In this document: piece after piece, positions 27,081 to 34,581 of the stretch
Layout of the letters: every line of letters begins with the position of its first letter
Position numbering within the stretch: position 1 is the first letter of the stretch
Source: Sphingosinicella ginsenosidimutans
Lineage (GTDB): Bacteria; Pseudomonadota; Alphaproteobacteria; Sphingomonadales; Sphingomonadaceae
Length of the DNA stretch: 64,000 bases
Reading direction: 5' to 3'
NCBI RefSeq assembly: GCF_007995055.1
Contig: NZ_VOQQ01000001.1
Coordinates: 992,001 to 1,056,000 of the forward strand
Made by a program: the position numbers and the translations under genes
The notes under the pieces: generated by a model
Told to the model about the DNA's origin: nothing
Seen by the model: only the letters and a program-made list of their open reading frames with translations
Database searches by the model: none

Positions 27081-27713
27081 TTGGCGGAACTATTGCCCGG
27101 CATCGACATCGCCGTCCGGATCGAACCTCGGGAATTTCTTGAGCGCATGGCCGACATTGCCGAGAAGGACGAACGGTTCTCCGTCGAACGGCACTACGAT
27201 TCCGCGCTGCTGCGCAACAGGCTCGACATCGTGAATTTCCGATATCATGGCAGCAGTCCACACACGGGGGTGGGCGGGCAATTGATCGCGCGCGACGATA
27301 TCCCTGGCCGGATATTGGTCGAGATGCGAGCGGAATGCTGGGCTCCCGATCCGCCTACGCGTGCAATCTATTGCGCCGCCGCAAACGGGCTGATGCTGCC
27401 GTTGTTGAAGGCCTACAATCGCACCTACTCAACGCGACATCGCTTCAGGATTCAGAAGGCGGTCCTGAAAGGGACCAAGCTTTCACCACGGACCAAGATC
27501 TTGTTCGAGCGGTTTGCCGTCTTAGCCAACACGGCGTCTCTTCATCCCCTCGATTGGGGGCGCTTCTACGCGTTGGTGCGCGAAGGTCGGCAGGAACTCC
27601 CGGGGCACGAGCTCCGCGCCATGTTGGTCGCCCGCGGCTTTTCGAACCAGAAGGCCGAGCATCTGTCCGAAGTTTACGGCCACCTCTGGAACTTCAAGCG
27701 CCACAAGTGGTGA
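27081..27713 (+). CDS. Unrecognised island protein (TTG start)
   Basis: A 210-residue protein of unknown family. The frame opens with TTG at 27081, preceded by GGAG at 27069-27072, an 8-base spacing that supports this start. The product is soluble and basic at the C-terminus. Visible features: a hydrophobic-acidic start (ELLPGIDIAVRIEPREFLER), a beta-like middle (RLDIVNFRYHG, RILVEMRAECW), a helical region (LMLPLLKAYNRTY) and a C-terminal helical domain rich in Arg, His and Trp (GHLWNFKRHKW). The beta middle plus helical end could bind nucleic acid, but no motif proves this. It is the only intact-looking gene of the element. Confidence 0.7.
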   Translation: MAELLPGIDIAVRIEPREFLERMADIAEKDERFSVERHYDSALLRNRLDIVNFRYHGSSPHTGVGGQLIARDDIPGRILVEMRAECWAPDPPTRAIYCAAANGLMLPLLKAYNRTYSTRHRFRIQKAVLKGTKLSPRTKILFERFAVLANTASLHPLDWGRFYALVREGRQELPGHELRAMLVARGFSNQKAEHLSEVYGHLWNFKRHKW

Positions 27714-27947
27714 CAGCGTGCGGGCAGCGGGGTTCAGGCCGTTCGTCCGAGTTCTGGGCCCGCAGTTTCCAACCTGCGCAATCGCTCGCGTGCGCCTGCG
27801 GCAAACCACCGACTCACCCTCTCCATGTAGCGCGCAACGGGCTATCGGGACTCGAACCTCTCTAGCAGAAATTCCCGAGGTATCGATCAGGGTATCGAGC
27901 GGATGGCTTTGAAAAACTACATCTAATATCAACTAGATAGATGTGTT
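27714..27947. other. Non-coding right end of the element
   Basis: No convincing gene is seen in this 234-base stretch; short open frames have no ribosome site or recognisable product. It ends in an A/T-rich segment with the hairpin at 27919-27944 and then attR. Confidence 0.5.
27919..27944. terminator. Hairpin next to attR, possible terminator or recombinase site
   Basis: Arms ACATCTA (27919-27925) and TAGATGT (27938-27944) around a 12-base A/T-rich loop, followed three bases later by TTTTC. It might end the transcript of the 210-aa gene or be an integrase arm site. Confidence 0.4.
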
Positions 27948-27972
27948 TTCGAGTCCTCTCCTGGCACCATTT
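27948..27972 (+). repeat. attR: copy of the tRNA-Leu 3' end
   Basis: TTCGAGTCCTCTCCTGGCAC then CATTT, identical to attL except for one missing G. It carries the tRNA 3' end displaced by the integration. Confidence 0.9.
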
Positions 27973-28044
27973 CCCGACGAACGATGATCCCGCTGGCGGC
28001 CTCCGGGCTTGCCGGCCGGCGCGAAGGCGCCGGCCATTGGGTCG

Positions 28045-29661
28045 CTATTGGGCGGACAGGGTCTGGCGATACCAGGCGACGAGATCGTCGTGCATCTGGT
28101 GGAGCGTCGCCGGGTTCATGTAGACCATGTGCCCCGATTGATAATAACGGAAGCCGACGTTGCGCTGCAGATTGTCGTCGAGCAGCATGTGGTTGACGTC
28201 GAACTCGGTTCCGAAAAACGGCGTCGCGAGATCGAAATAGCCGTTGAGAAACAGCACCTTTAGATAGGGATTGGTGCGCATCGTATAGGCCAGATCGACG
28301 GCCGTGTTGGGCGAGGTCTGGCCGCCGAAGGCGCCGCCGCGGGTTCCGGGCGGACGATGGTTCCAGTCCCAGCGGAAATCGGGCGTCCGGGCGGAGACGT
28401 TATAGGGAAGCTCGGTCCGGTAGCCGAGCGTGTGGCGCGCATAATCCTGGAAGCTCGCGACGAACGCACCGGTGGTCGCGGTCGAGGCCGGATCGTCGGT
28501 CGGGCTGTCGGCATTGGCGTCGGTCGGGTTGAGCAGATAGCGCGAATCGAGCCGCCCGACGACCTGCCGCCGATCGCGCAGCAGCTCGGTTTCGAAATGG
28601 CGCAGATCGACACGAAGGTTCGCGCGCAGGATATAGTCCGGGCTGATGCCGATATATTGCGACATCTGCTGCGCGATCTGCTGCGCCTCCGCCGCGGGAA
28701 GGGTCGAGCCCTTGGCGAGCGCTGCGGCATAGGGGCCGCTGGCGAAGGCGCGGACCTGGTCCAGGAAGGCCGGGAGATCCGCCGGCCGGTTCGGCAGGTG
28801 GTTGTGATACCAGGCCGTCGCGGCATAGCTCGGCAGCAGCACGAGATAGTCCTGGTCATAGCCCGGCTGGCGGACCCCGTAATTGAGGATCGAGGACAGG
28901 AACACGATGCCGTTGAGGCTGAGGCCGCCTTCCTCCAGCTTCGCGGCGACGGCGCCATTGCGCAGCGTGCCATAGCTTTCGCCGAACAGGAATTTGGGGC
29001 TCGACCAGCGGCCGTTGATCGTGACGTAGCGTTCGATCGCGCGGGCGAAGGCGTCGGCATCCTGGTCGACGCCCCAGAAATCACGACCCGTCTTCTCGCC
29101 GAGCGGGCGCGACCAGCCGGCGCCGACGGCATCGATGAACACCATGTCCGTGGCGTCGATCAGCGAATCGGGATTCGGCCCGAAGGCATAGGGCGCTGGA
29201 TGGATGTAGACGGGCTCGCCCGTCTGCACGCGGACCGGCGCGAAGCTGCCCATGTGCAGCCAGACCGTCGCCGAGCCGGGCCCGCCATTGTAGAAGAAGG
29301 TTACAGGCCGGTCGCGCGCCGGGACGCCGTCGCGCGTATAAGCCGTGTAGAAGATCGAGGCGGTCGGCTTGCCGTCGCCGTCCCGGATGGTGAGCGTGCC
29401 CGCGGTCGCCGTATAGGCGATGCGCTGACCGCCGACCGTGACCGAACCGTGGCTGACGGACGTATGCTCATCGACCGCCGGCCGCGCCCAGGCGTCCTCG
29501 ACCTCGGCGATCATCGCATCGCGATGGGTGCGCTGCGCCTGGGCGTGGGTCGCCGCGCGTTCCTGCTGGTCGGGCTGGTCGGAAGCGCCGGGCCGGGCCT
29601 GCGCAAGGGCGGCGCCGGCGGTCGTGGCGAGCATCAGGACAATGATAGAAGCGAGCCGCAT
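28045..29661 (-). CDS. S10-family serine carboxypeptidase
   Basis: A 538-residue exported peptidase. A signal peptide (residues 1-20, ending AALAQ) is followed by a polar segment and an alpha/beta-hydrolase fold with the S10 marks: FFYNGGPGSATVW, nucleophile Ser 229 in GESYG, catalytic Asp in NGYFDLATPF and His in YQSGHMVYM. The usual GESYGG is GESYGTL here. It probably removes C-terminal residues from peptides in the periplasm. I start at ATG 29659-29661; the in-frame ATG 72 bases upstream lacks a signal sequence directly after it. Confidence 0.9.
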   Translation of the reverse strand: MRLASIIVLMLATTAGAALAQARPGASDQPDQQERAATHAQAQRTHRDAMIAEVEDAWARPAVDEHTSVSHGSVTVGGQRIAYTATAGTLTIRDGDGKPTASIFYTAYTRDGVPARDRPVTFFYNGGPGSATVWLHMGSFAPVRVQTGEPVYIHPAPYAFGPNPDSLIDATDMVFIDAVGAGWSRPLGEKTGRDFWGVDQDADAFARAIERYVTINGRWSSPKFLFGESYGTLRNGAVAAKLEEGGLSLNGIVFLSSILNYGVRQPGYDQDYLVLLPSYAATAWYHNHLPNRPADLPAFLDQVRAFASGPYAAALAKGSTLPAAEAQQIAQQMSQYIGISPDYILRANLRVDLRHFETELLRDRRQVVGRLDSRYLLNPTDANADSPTDDPASTATTGAFVASFQDYARHTLGYRTELPYNVSARTPDFRWDWNHRPPGTRGGAFGGQTSPNTAVDLAYTMRTNPYLKVLFLNGYFDLATPFFGTEFDVNHMLLDDNLQRNVGFRYYQSGHMVYMNPATLHQMHDDLVAWYRQTLSAQ

Positions 29662-29775
29662 CGTATTGATTCCCTCCCGTTTTTTGTGTGTCGCCCTAGT
29701 GGACCCGGAGATCGAGTCGCGCAAGCGTCTCACGCCGAACGGGGAGGAAATCCGAAGCGCCGGTGCAGCGCCGGC

Positions 29776-30093
29776 TTATTCCGCGGCCTGGCCGTAGGCC
29801 CCTTCGCGCAGCAGCCCGAAACAGTCAGGATAGCCGTAATCGACCACCGCGCGCAGGTTGTAGGAAGCGCTGACCGGCGGGCGTGGGGGGGGCGGCTCCG
29901 CCGCCGGGATCAGCCTCGGCCGCGCCTGCGGCCGTCGGACCACCATGTCGCGGAACCATTCGCCGACATAGGTGCCATCGAAGCGATGGACCCGGCAGCC
30001 GACAATGCGGCCGAGCGGCGTTCCATCAAGATCGTAGATTGTCGTTTCAAACACATAGCCGACCGGCTCGCCGCCGGTGCTGTAGACATACAT
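29776..30093 (-). CDS. Small hypothetical protein with repeated beta hairpins
   Basis: A 105-residue protein. The first half has short repeated strands with Gly turns (GEPVGYVFETTIYDLDG, TPLGRIVGCRVHRFDGTYVG), a pattern of a small beta-sheet fold of unknown role found in some exported or cytosolic bacterial proteins. A Pro-rich linker (AAEPPPPRPPVSA) leads to a short C-terminal end (DYGYPDCFGLL). No signal peptide or membrane segment is evident. ATG 30091-30093 is preferred; a TTG two codons upstream is possible. The ribosome site is weak. Confidence 0.55.
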   Translation of the reverse strand: MYVYSTGGEPVGYVFETTIYDLDGTPLGRIVGCRVHRFDGTYVGEWFRDMVVRRPQARPRLIPAAEPPPPRPPVSASYNLRAVVDYGYPDCFGLLREGAYGQAAE

Positions 30094-30295
30094 CGCCAAG
30101 GAAACTTACCCCACCAGTCGCGCCGCCAGATCGCGACGCCCGCCGCCAACGATCCGTGCATGTTTCGCCGCGGCGGACGAGGCGCGCTGCGGCGGGTTGT
30201 TTTCGCGTGGCGACGAGCGGATGATGGCGCACGGCCATTACCGTATTAACAACGTAAGGTCTTGGGCCTGCTTTGGAAAAACGAAAGGGAATCGG

Positions 30296-30763
30296 ATGCG
30301 CCACAGCCTGATCGCGATCGCTATCGCCGGCCTTGCCGCGAGCGCTGGATCGGCCCAGAACAATGTGACGCCAGCGCCCGCCGGCCAGCCCGCACCGGCG
30401 CCGAAGGCGGAAGCCCCCGCACCCGTGGTCATCGCGCCGCCGCCCCCGGTCGTCACCAGCAACGAGGCGACCACGCCGGCTGCGGCCGAAACGACGCCCG
30501 CCCCGGCGCAGTCGCAAGTGCCCTCCGAACCGGTGACGATCTCTCCCGACGCGGAATATCCCAACGGCTTCGCCGATCCGGAGGACCCGTTCGCCAACGA
30601 TGCCGCGACCGCCGCGCGCGAGGAAAGCGGGTTCGACTGGGGGCTGCTCGGCCTCCTCGGCCTGCTCGGCCTGATCCCGCTGTTTCGAAAGGGCGGCCGC
30701 ACCCGCACCATCTATGTCGACCGCGACGATCCTCGCCGCGTGATCCGCGAAGAGGAACAGTAG
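30296..30763 (+). CDS. WGxxGxxG-family exported protein
   Basis: A 155-residue protein with a signal peptide (MRHSLIAIAIAGLAASAGSA), a long Pro/Ala-rich region up to about residue 80, and near the C-terminus the segment FDWGLLGLLGLLGLIPLF, the WGxxGxxG motif with a membrane-spanning stretch. A basic and acidic tail follows (DRDDPRRVIREEEQ). It is probably anchored in the inner membrane by that segment. The start was chosen at ATG 30296, with AAAGGGA upstream; the frame is open further but the signal peptide fixes this start. Confidence 0.75.
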   Translation: MRHSLIAIAIAGLAASAGSAQNNVTPAPAGQPAPAPKAEAPAPVVIAPPPPVVTSNEATTPAAAETTPAPAQSQVPSEPVTISPDAEYPNGFADPEDPFANDAATAAREESGFDWGLLGLLGLLGLIPLFRKGGRTRTIYVDRDDPRRVIREEEQ

Positions 30764-30767
30764 GAAG

Positions 30768-30791
30768 CCCCCGCCCGGCGAGGGGCGGGGG
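30768..30791. terminator. Bidirectional hairpin between WGxxGxxG gene and pirin gene
   Basis: Arms CCCCCGCCC (30768-30776) and GGGCGGGGG (30783-30791), in the 37-base gap between two convergent genes. No strong T-run. Confidence 0.6.
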
Positions 30792-30800
30792 CGAGCGCCG

Positions 30801-31499
30801 TTATCGCGCGTCGACGAGGACGATCTCCGCATCCTCCAGCGCTTCGATCGTCACCCTCGCCTCGCCGGTGATGGCGACGCCGTCCCGGGCCTCCGCGCGC
30901 ACGCCGTTGACCTCGATCGGTCCCTGCGTGGCGACGAGATAGGCATGGCGCGACGGATCGAGGCTGAGCTCGGCCCGTTCGCCCTTCGCCAGCGTCGCGC
31001 CCATGACGCGCGCGGCGGAGTTGATCTTCAGCGCATCGGCATCCTCGGCGAAACCGCTGGCGAGGGTGACGAACCGGCCGGAGCGATCCGACTTCGGAAA
31101 CTTCGCCGCGCCCCATGAGGGCGTCGCGCCGGGCCTGTCGGTCAGCACCCAGATCTGGAAGAGCGTGGTCGTCTCGTCCTCGAGATTATATTCCGCGTGC
31201 TGGACGCCTGTCCCCGCGCTCATCACCTGGACATCGCCGGCGGCGGTCCGGCCCTTGTTTCCCATGGAATCCTGATGGGTAATCGCGCCGGTGCGGACAT
31301 AGGTGATGATCTCCATGTCCCTATGCGGATGCGGCGGAAAGCCGGAACGCGCGCCGATCTCGTCGTCATTCCACACCCGGATCGCGCCCCAGCCCATGCG
31401 GGCCGGATCGTAATAATCGGCGAAGGAGAAATGGTGGCGCGCGTTCAGCCAGCCATGATCGGCATGGCCGAGCGAACCGAATTTGCGAACGTCGATCAT
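30801..31499 (-). CDS. Pirin-family protein
   Basis: A 232-residue bicupin of the YhhW/pirin family. The metal-binding cupin residues are in FPPHPHRDMEIITYV and MSAGTGVQHAEYN (His/Glu ligands). YhhW-type pirins have quercetin 2,3-dioxygenase activity in vitro; some sense redox state. ATG 31497-31499 has GGAG seven bases upstream. It lies 71 bases downstream of azoR on the same strand, separated by a palindromic repeat, so the pair may share control by the divergent LysR gene. Confidence 0.9.
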   Translation of the reverse strand: MIDVRKFGSLGHADHGWLNARHHFSFADYYDPARMGWGAIRVWNDDEIGARSGFPPHPHRDMEIITYVRTGAITHQDSMGNKGRTAAGDVQVMSAGTGVQHAEYNLEDETTTLFQIWVLTDRPGATPSWGAAKFPKSDRSGRFVTLASGFAEDADALKINSAARVMGATLAKGERAELSLDPSRHAYLVATQGPIEVNGVRAEARDGVAITGEARVTIEALEDAEIVLVDAR

Positions 31500-31527
31500 C
31501 TTGAGTCTCCGAATGAGGACATAGCAA

Positions 31528-31550
31528 CCCCCTCCCGCTCGGGGGAGGGG
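31528..31550. repeat. Palindromic repeat between azoR and the pirin gene
   Basis: Arms CCCCCTCCC and GGGGGAGGGG around a 4-base loop, same family as the copies at 4704, 6886 and 60812. It may weaken read-through from azoR into the pirin gene. Confidence 0.75.
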
Positions 31551-31570
31551 TGGAGCCGGACGCCGGCCGC

Positions 31571-32197
31571 TCAGGCCGCCTGCTTGAGCTCGGCCGCGGC
31601 GAAGCTGTCGAGCGCCTCGCTCGCCGCCGCGACCGCGGCCTCGACCGCATCGGGGCCAAAGCCCAGCTTCTCGGCGCGCACGAAGGTCACGTCGGCGATG
31701 CCCATGAAGCCGAGCATATTGCGAAGATGCGCTTCCTGGCCATCCATCGCCGCCGCCGGACCCTCGCTGTAGAATCCGCCGCGGCTCTCGATCACCACCG
31801 CCTTCTTTCCGGTCATCAGGCCTTCGGGGCCGTTCTCGGAATAGCGGAAGGTGACGCGCGGGCGCAGGACATGGTCGAACCAGCTCTTCAGCGTCGAGCT
31901 GATCCCGAAATTGTACATCGGCGAGGCGATGACCAGCAGATCGGCCGCGTCCAGCTCGGCGATCAGTGCATCGGACAGGTCGCGCGCGGCAATCTCCGCG
32001 TCGGTCCGCGCCTCGCCACGCACGCCCGCGACATTCTCGGGCGCGAGGTGCGGCAGCGGATGGGCGCCGACATCCCGCTCGACGATGTGGATCGCCGGAT
32101 CGATCGCACGCAGCCGGTCCGTGAAGGCGGAAGCGATGCGGTTCGAAACCGAAGCCTCGCCATTGGCGCTGCTGGTGACGATCAGGGCGGTGGACAT
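31571..32197 (-). CDS. azoR: FMN-dependent NADH azoreductase
   Basis: A 208-residue flavodoxin-fold quinone/azo reductase. The FMN-binding parts are TSSANGEASVSNRIA near the start, SPMYNFGISSTLKSWFDHVL and ESRGGFYSEGP. It reduces quinones and azo compounds by two electrons with NADH. It is divergent from the LysR gene (95 bases), the usual layout of a LysR-regulated oxidoreductase, with the pirin gene downstream. Confidence 0.93.
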   Translation of the reverse strand: MSTALIVTSSANGEASVSNRIASAFTDRLRAIDPAIHIVERDVGAHPLPHLAPENVAGVRGEARTDAEIAARDLSDALIAELDAADLLVIASPMYNFGISSTLKSWFDHVLRPRVTFRYSENGPEGLMTGKKAVVIESRGGFYSEGPAAAMDGQEAHLRNMLGFMGIADVTFVRAEKLGFGPDAVEAAVAAASEALDSFAAAELKQAA

Positions 32198-32251
32198 GGT
32201 GTTTCTCCCCTTGGAACGTGTTGCGGGGAGCGATGTAAGCGCCTAGATCCG

Positions 32252-32265
32252 TTGCCGGAAGGCAA
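32252..32265. promoter_or_regulatory. Candidate LysR-type operator
   Basis: TTGCCGGAAGGCAA is a perfect dyad with a T-N11-A core in the 95-base gap between azoR and the LysR gene, where LTTR boxes are expected. Binding is inferred. Confidence 0.5.
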
Positions 32266-32292
32266 GCAGAAAGCATCTTGGTGTTGCGATAA

Positions 32293-33246
32293 ATGGAACG
32301 ATCATCCACCGATCTCGTCGATGTTCTCGCGTTCGTACGAGTGGCCGAAACCGGCTCCTTCGCCCGCGCCGCGGAGCGGATGGGCCTCAGCAAGCCGGCC
32401 CTGTCCCGCCGCGTCGCCCGCCTCGAGGAGCAATTGGGCGCGCGCCTCCTCACCCGAAGCGCGCGCGGCGCCCAGCCGACCGACATCGGCCAGGCTTATT
32501 ATGCGCGCGCCGCCAATATCCTCGCCGAGCTCGACGCCGCGGAGGAGGTTGTGGCCGAAGCGGTCACCCAGATCGCCGGCCCGATCCGCCTCACCGCGCC
32601 GCTCACCTTCGGCGTCACCCATCTTGCCCCAGCGCTGGCCGAATTCGCGCTCGCGCATCCCAAGGTGGAGCTCGATATCGAATTCGAGGACCGTCACGTC
32701 GATCTCGCCGGTGGCGGATATGATCTTGCGGTGAGGATCGGGCGGCTTGCCGATTCGGCACTGATCGCCCGACGGATCGCGCCGGTGCGCAAATCGGTCG
32801 TCGCGAGCCCGGCCTATCTGGCCGCGCGCGGGCGGCCCGCCAGCCCCGCCGAACTTACCGATCATTCGATCCTGCTTTACGCCAACGAAAGCTGGCGCTT
32901 TCGCGTCGGCCCGCGCTGGCAGACCATCCGCGTGACGCCGGCCTTGCGATCGAACAATGGCGACATGCTGCTTGCCGCGGCGAAGGCGGGGCTCGGCCTG
33001 TGCCTGCTCCCCAATTTCATCGCGGCGCCCGCGCTGGCCGCCGGCGAGGTCGAGCCGGTGCTCGGCGATTTCCCGGCGGAGGAGGGCGCGCTCCACGCCG
33101 TGATGCCACCGGGCCGGGCGACGACGGCGCGGCTGCGCGCGCTCGTCGATTTCCTGGTCAGGCGCTTCGGCCCGGAGCCGGCCTGGGACCCGTGCTGGGA
33201 GACGGCCCAGGCGCGGGAGGCTGGACGGCGCGCGCCGGCGGAGTAA
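32293..33246 (+). CDS. LysR-family transcriptional regulator
   Basis: A 317-residue regulator. The N-terminal winged helix (FVRVAETGSFARAAERMGLS, then KPALSRRVARLEEQLGARLL) and the C-terminal effector domain starting near residue 95 (IRLTAPLTFGVTHLAPALAE) fit the AaeR/DmlR-like subgroup. It is transcribed divergently from azoR, so it probably controls azoR and itself; the candidate box is at 32252-32265. The inducer is unknown but in such pairs is often a quinone or aromatic compound. Confidence 0.93.
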   Translation: MERSSTDLVDVLAFVRVAETGSFARAAERMGLSKPALSRRVARLEEQLGARLLTRSARGAQPTDIGQAYYARAANILAELDAAEEVVAEAVTQIAGPIRLTAPLTFGVTHLAPALAEFALAHPKVELDIEFEDRHVDLAGGGYDLAVRIGRLADSALIARRIAPVRKSVVASPAYLAARGRPASPAELTDHSILLYANESWRFRVGPRWQTIRVTPALRSNNGDMLLAAAKAGLGLCLLPNFIAAPALAAGEVEPVLGDFPAEEGALHAVMPPGRATTARLRALVDFLVRRFGPEPAWDPCWETAQAREAGRRAPAE

Positions 33247-33280
33247 GAAGCCGCCTGATCCGCAATCGAAGGACCTTTCA

Positions 33281-33553
33281 ATGGCCGATACGCCCCCCGA
33301 CCGCCTTTCCAACGATCCGAGCAGCGAATTTTTCGACATGGCCGCGCTTCAGCGCGGTGTCGGCGTGCGCTTCAAGGAGCGCGAGCGCACCGATGTCGAG
33401 GAATATTGCGCCTCCGAGGGCTGGATCCGCGTCGCCGCCGGCAAGGCGGTGGACCGTCGCGGCATGCCGGTGACGGTGAAGCTGTCGGGGCCGGTCGAGA
33501 TCTGGTGGCGCGATACGGCCGATGGCACCGAGGAGGCCGACTCCGCGGCCTGA
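33281..33553 (+). CDS. DUF3297-family protein
   Basis: A 90-residue protein with the DUF3297 pattern TPPDRLSNDPSSEFFD, RGVGVRFKERERTDVEEYC and GWIRVAAGKAVDRRGMP. The family is small, common in proteobacteria and of unknown function. AAGGA lies 7 bases before the start. It stands 34 bases after the LysR gene on the same strand. Confidence 0.9.
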   Translation: MADTPPDRLSNDPSSEFFDMAALQRGVGVRFKERERTDVEEYCASEGWIRVAAGKAVDRRGMPVTVKLSGPVEIWWRDTADGTEEADSAA

Positions 33554-33558
33554 ACGGC

Positions 33559-34176
33559 CTAGAGCGCGATCATGTGCCGGTGGTGCCAGGCGAAGATCGC
33601 CGCGGCGCCGCGATGCGGGCGCCAGGCTTCGGCCAGCGCGCGCACCTGTTTCTCGCTCGGCGGCGTTTCGTGGCCGAGCAGCCGGCCGATCTCCTGGCGC
33701 ACGGCGAGGTCGCCGGCCGGAAAGACGTCGCCGCGCCCCTCGGCGAACAGCAGATAGACTTCGGCGGTCCAGCGGCCGATGCCGTGGGCGCGGGTGAGCG
33801 CGGCAATCGCCTCCTCGTCGTCCGCCGGCAGATGCGCGAAATCGAGCCGGCCGGAGAGCACTTCTTCGGCGAGGCTCTTCGCATAGGCGATCTTCTGCCT
33901 GGAGAGGCCCGCGGCGCGCAGCGCCTCGTCGCTCGCCGCGGCGACCTTCGCCGGATCGCCGGCGCCGCCGGTCGCGACCTCCACCTTGTCCCAGATCGCG
34001 TTGGCGGCCTTGACGCTGACCTGCTGGCCGACGATCGCGCGGAGCAGCGTTTCGAAGCCGCGCGCGCGGATGCGCGGCGGGGGATCGCCGATTTCGGCCC
34101 GCGCCCGCGCGAAGGCCGGCTCGATCGCCGCCAGCGCATCGAGCGATGCCTTCAACCGCTCCGCCGTAATACCCAC
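33559..34176 (-). CDS. DNA-3-methyladenine glycosylase II family (HhH-GPD)
   Basis: A 205-residue base-excision repair glycosylase of the AlkA type without the N-terminal AlkA domain. The helix-hairpin-helix is HGIGRWTAEVYLLFA and the catalytic Asp is in FPAGDLAVRQEIG. It removes alkylated bases such as 3-methyladenine. It converges with the DUF3297 gene (5 bases apart) and diverges from the ferredoxin gene. Confidence 0.9.
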   Translation of the reverse strand: MGITAERLKASLDALAAIEPAFARARAEIGDPPPRIRARGFETLLRAIVGQQVSVKAANAIWDKVEVATGGAGDPAKVAAASDEALRAAGLSRQKIAYAKSLAEEVLSGRLDFAHLPADDEEAIAALTRAHGIGRWTAEVYLLFAEGRGDVFPAGDLAVRQEIGRLLGHETPPSEKQVRALAEAWRPHRGAAAIFAWHHRHMIAL

Positions 34177-34260
34177 GCTCGCTCCCGCGCTTGATCCATC
34201 GGCGCGGGCCTAGCATAGGCGATCGCCAACGCCTCTCGTTTCTTCGCATCAAAGGACATC

Positions 34261-34578
34261 ATGCCACAGCTCATCGTCACGACGCGCGACGGCGCCGAAC
34301 ATGCGCTGGACGCCAAGGCCGGCTGGAGCGTCATGGAGAATATCCGGGACAATGGGATCGATGAGGTGCTGGCATTGTGCGGCGGCTGCTGTTCGTGCGC
34401 GACCTGCCACGTCCATGTCGATCCGGACTGGTTCGCGAAGACCGGCGGACCCAAGGCGGACGAGGACGACCTGCTCGACACCTCCGATCACCGCTCGGAA
34501 ACCAGCCGCCTGTCCTGCCAGATCCTGATGACGGCGGAGCTGGACGGCCTCAAGGTGACGATCGCGCCCGAGGATTGA
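34261..34578 (+). CDS. 2Fe-2S ferredoxin
   Basis: A 105-residue ferredoxin of the adrenodoxin/putidaredoxin type. The cluster Cys are in ALCGGCCSCATCHV and a later LSCQI, matching C-x5-C-x2-C-xn-C. It carries electrons to a monooxygenase or to Fe-S assembly; no partner is adjacent. AAAGGA lies 6 bases before the start. Confidence 0.92.
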   Translation: MPQLIVTTRDGAEHALDAKAGWSVMENIRDNGIDEVLALCGGCCSCATCHVHVDPDWFAKTGGPKADEDDLLDTSDHRSETSRLSCQILMTAELDGLKVTIAPED

Positions 34579-34581
34579 CGC

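Larger units (their letters stand above)
23325..27972. mobile_element. Decayed integrative element in the tRNA-Leu 3' end
   Basis: The element is bounded by attL (23325-23350, the 3' end of tRNA-Leu plus three bases) and attR (27948-27972). Between them lie an integrase remnant, a conjugation gene remnant (trbG), a GHKL ATPase cut at the same joint, an excisionase-like HTH remnant and one intact-looking gene. Composition is less GC-rich than the flanks over much of it. The integrase catalytic domain is missing, so the element is not expected to move by itself. This is what the sequence shows; that it derives from a larger integrative conjugative element is inference from the trbG piece. Confidence 0.9.

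Noticed and set aside
27718..27912. A 64-codon open frame in the right end of the island
   Set aside because: No ribosome site, no recognisable residues and codon use like random sequence.
30801..32486. One 561-codon frame joining pirin and azoR region
   Set aside because: Only the pirin part (from 31499) is a protein; the rest is an out-of-frame reading of azoR, which has its own clear frame.
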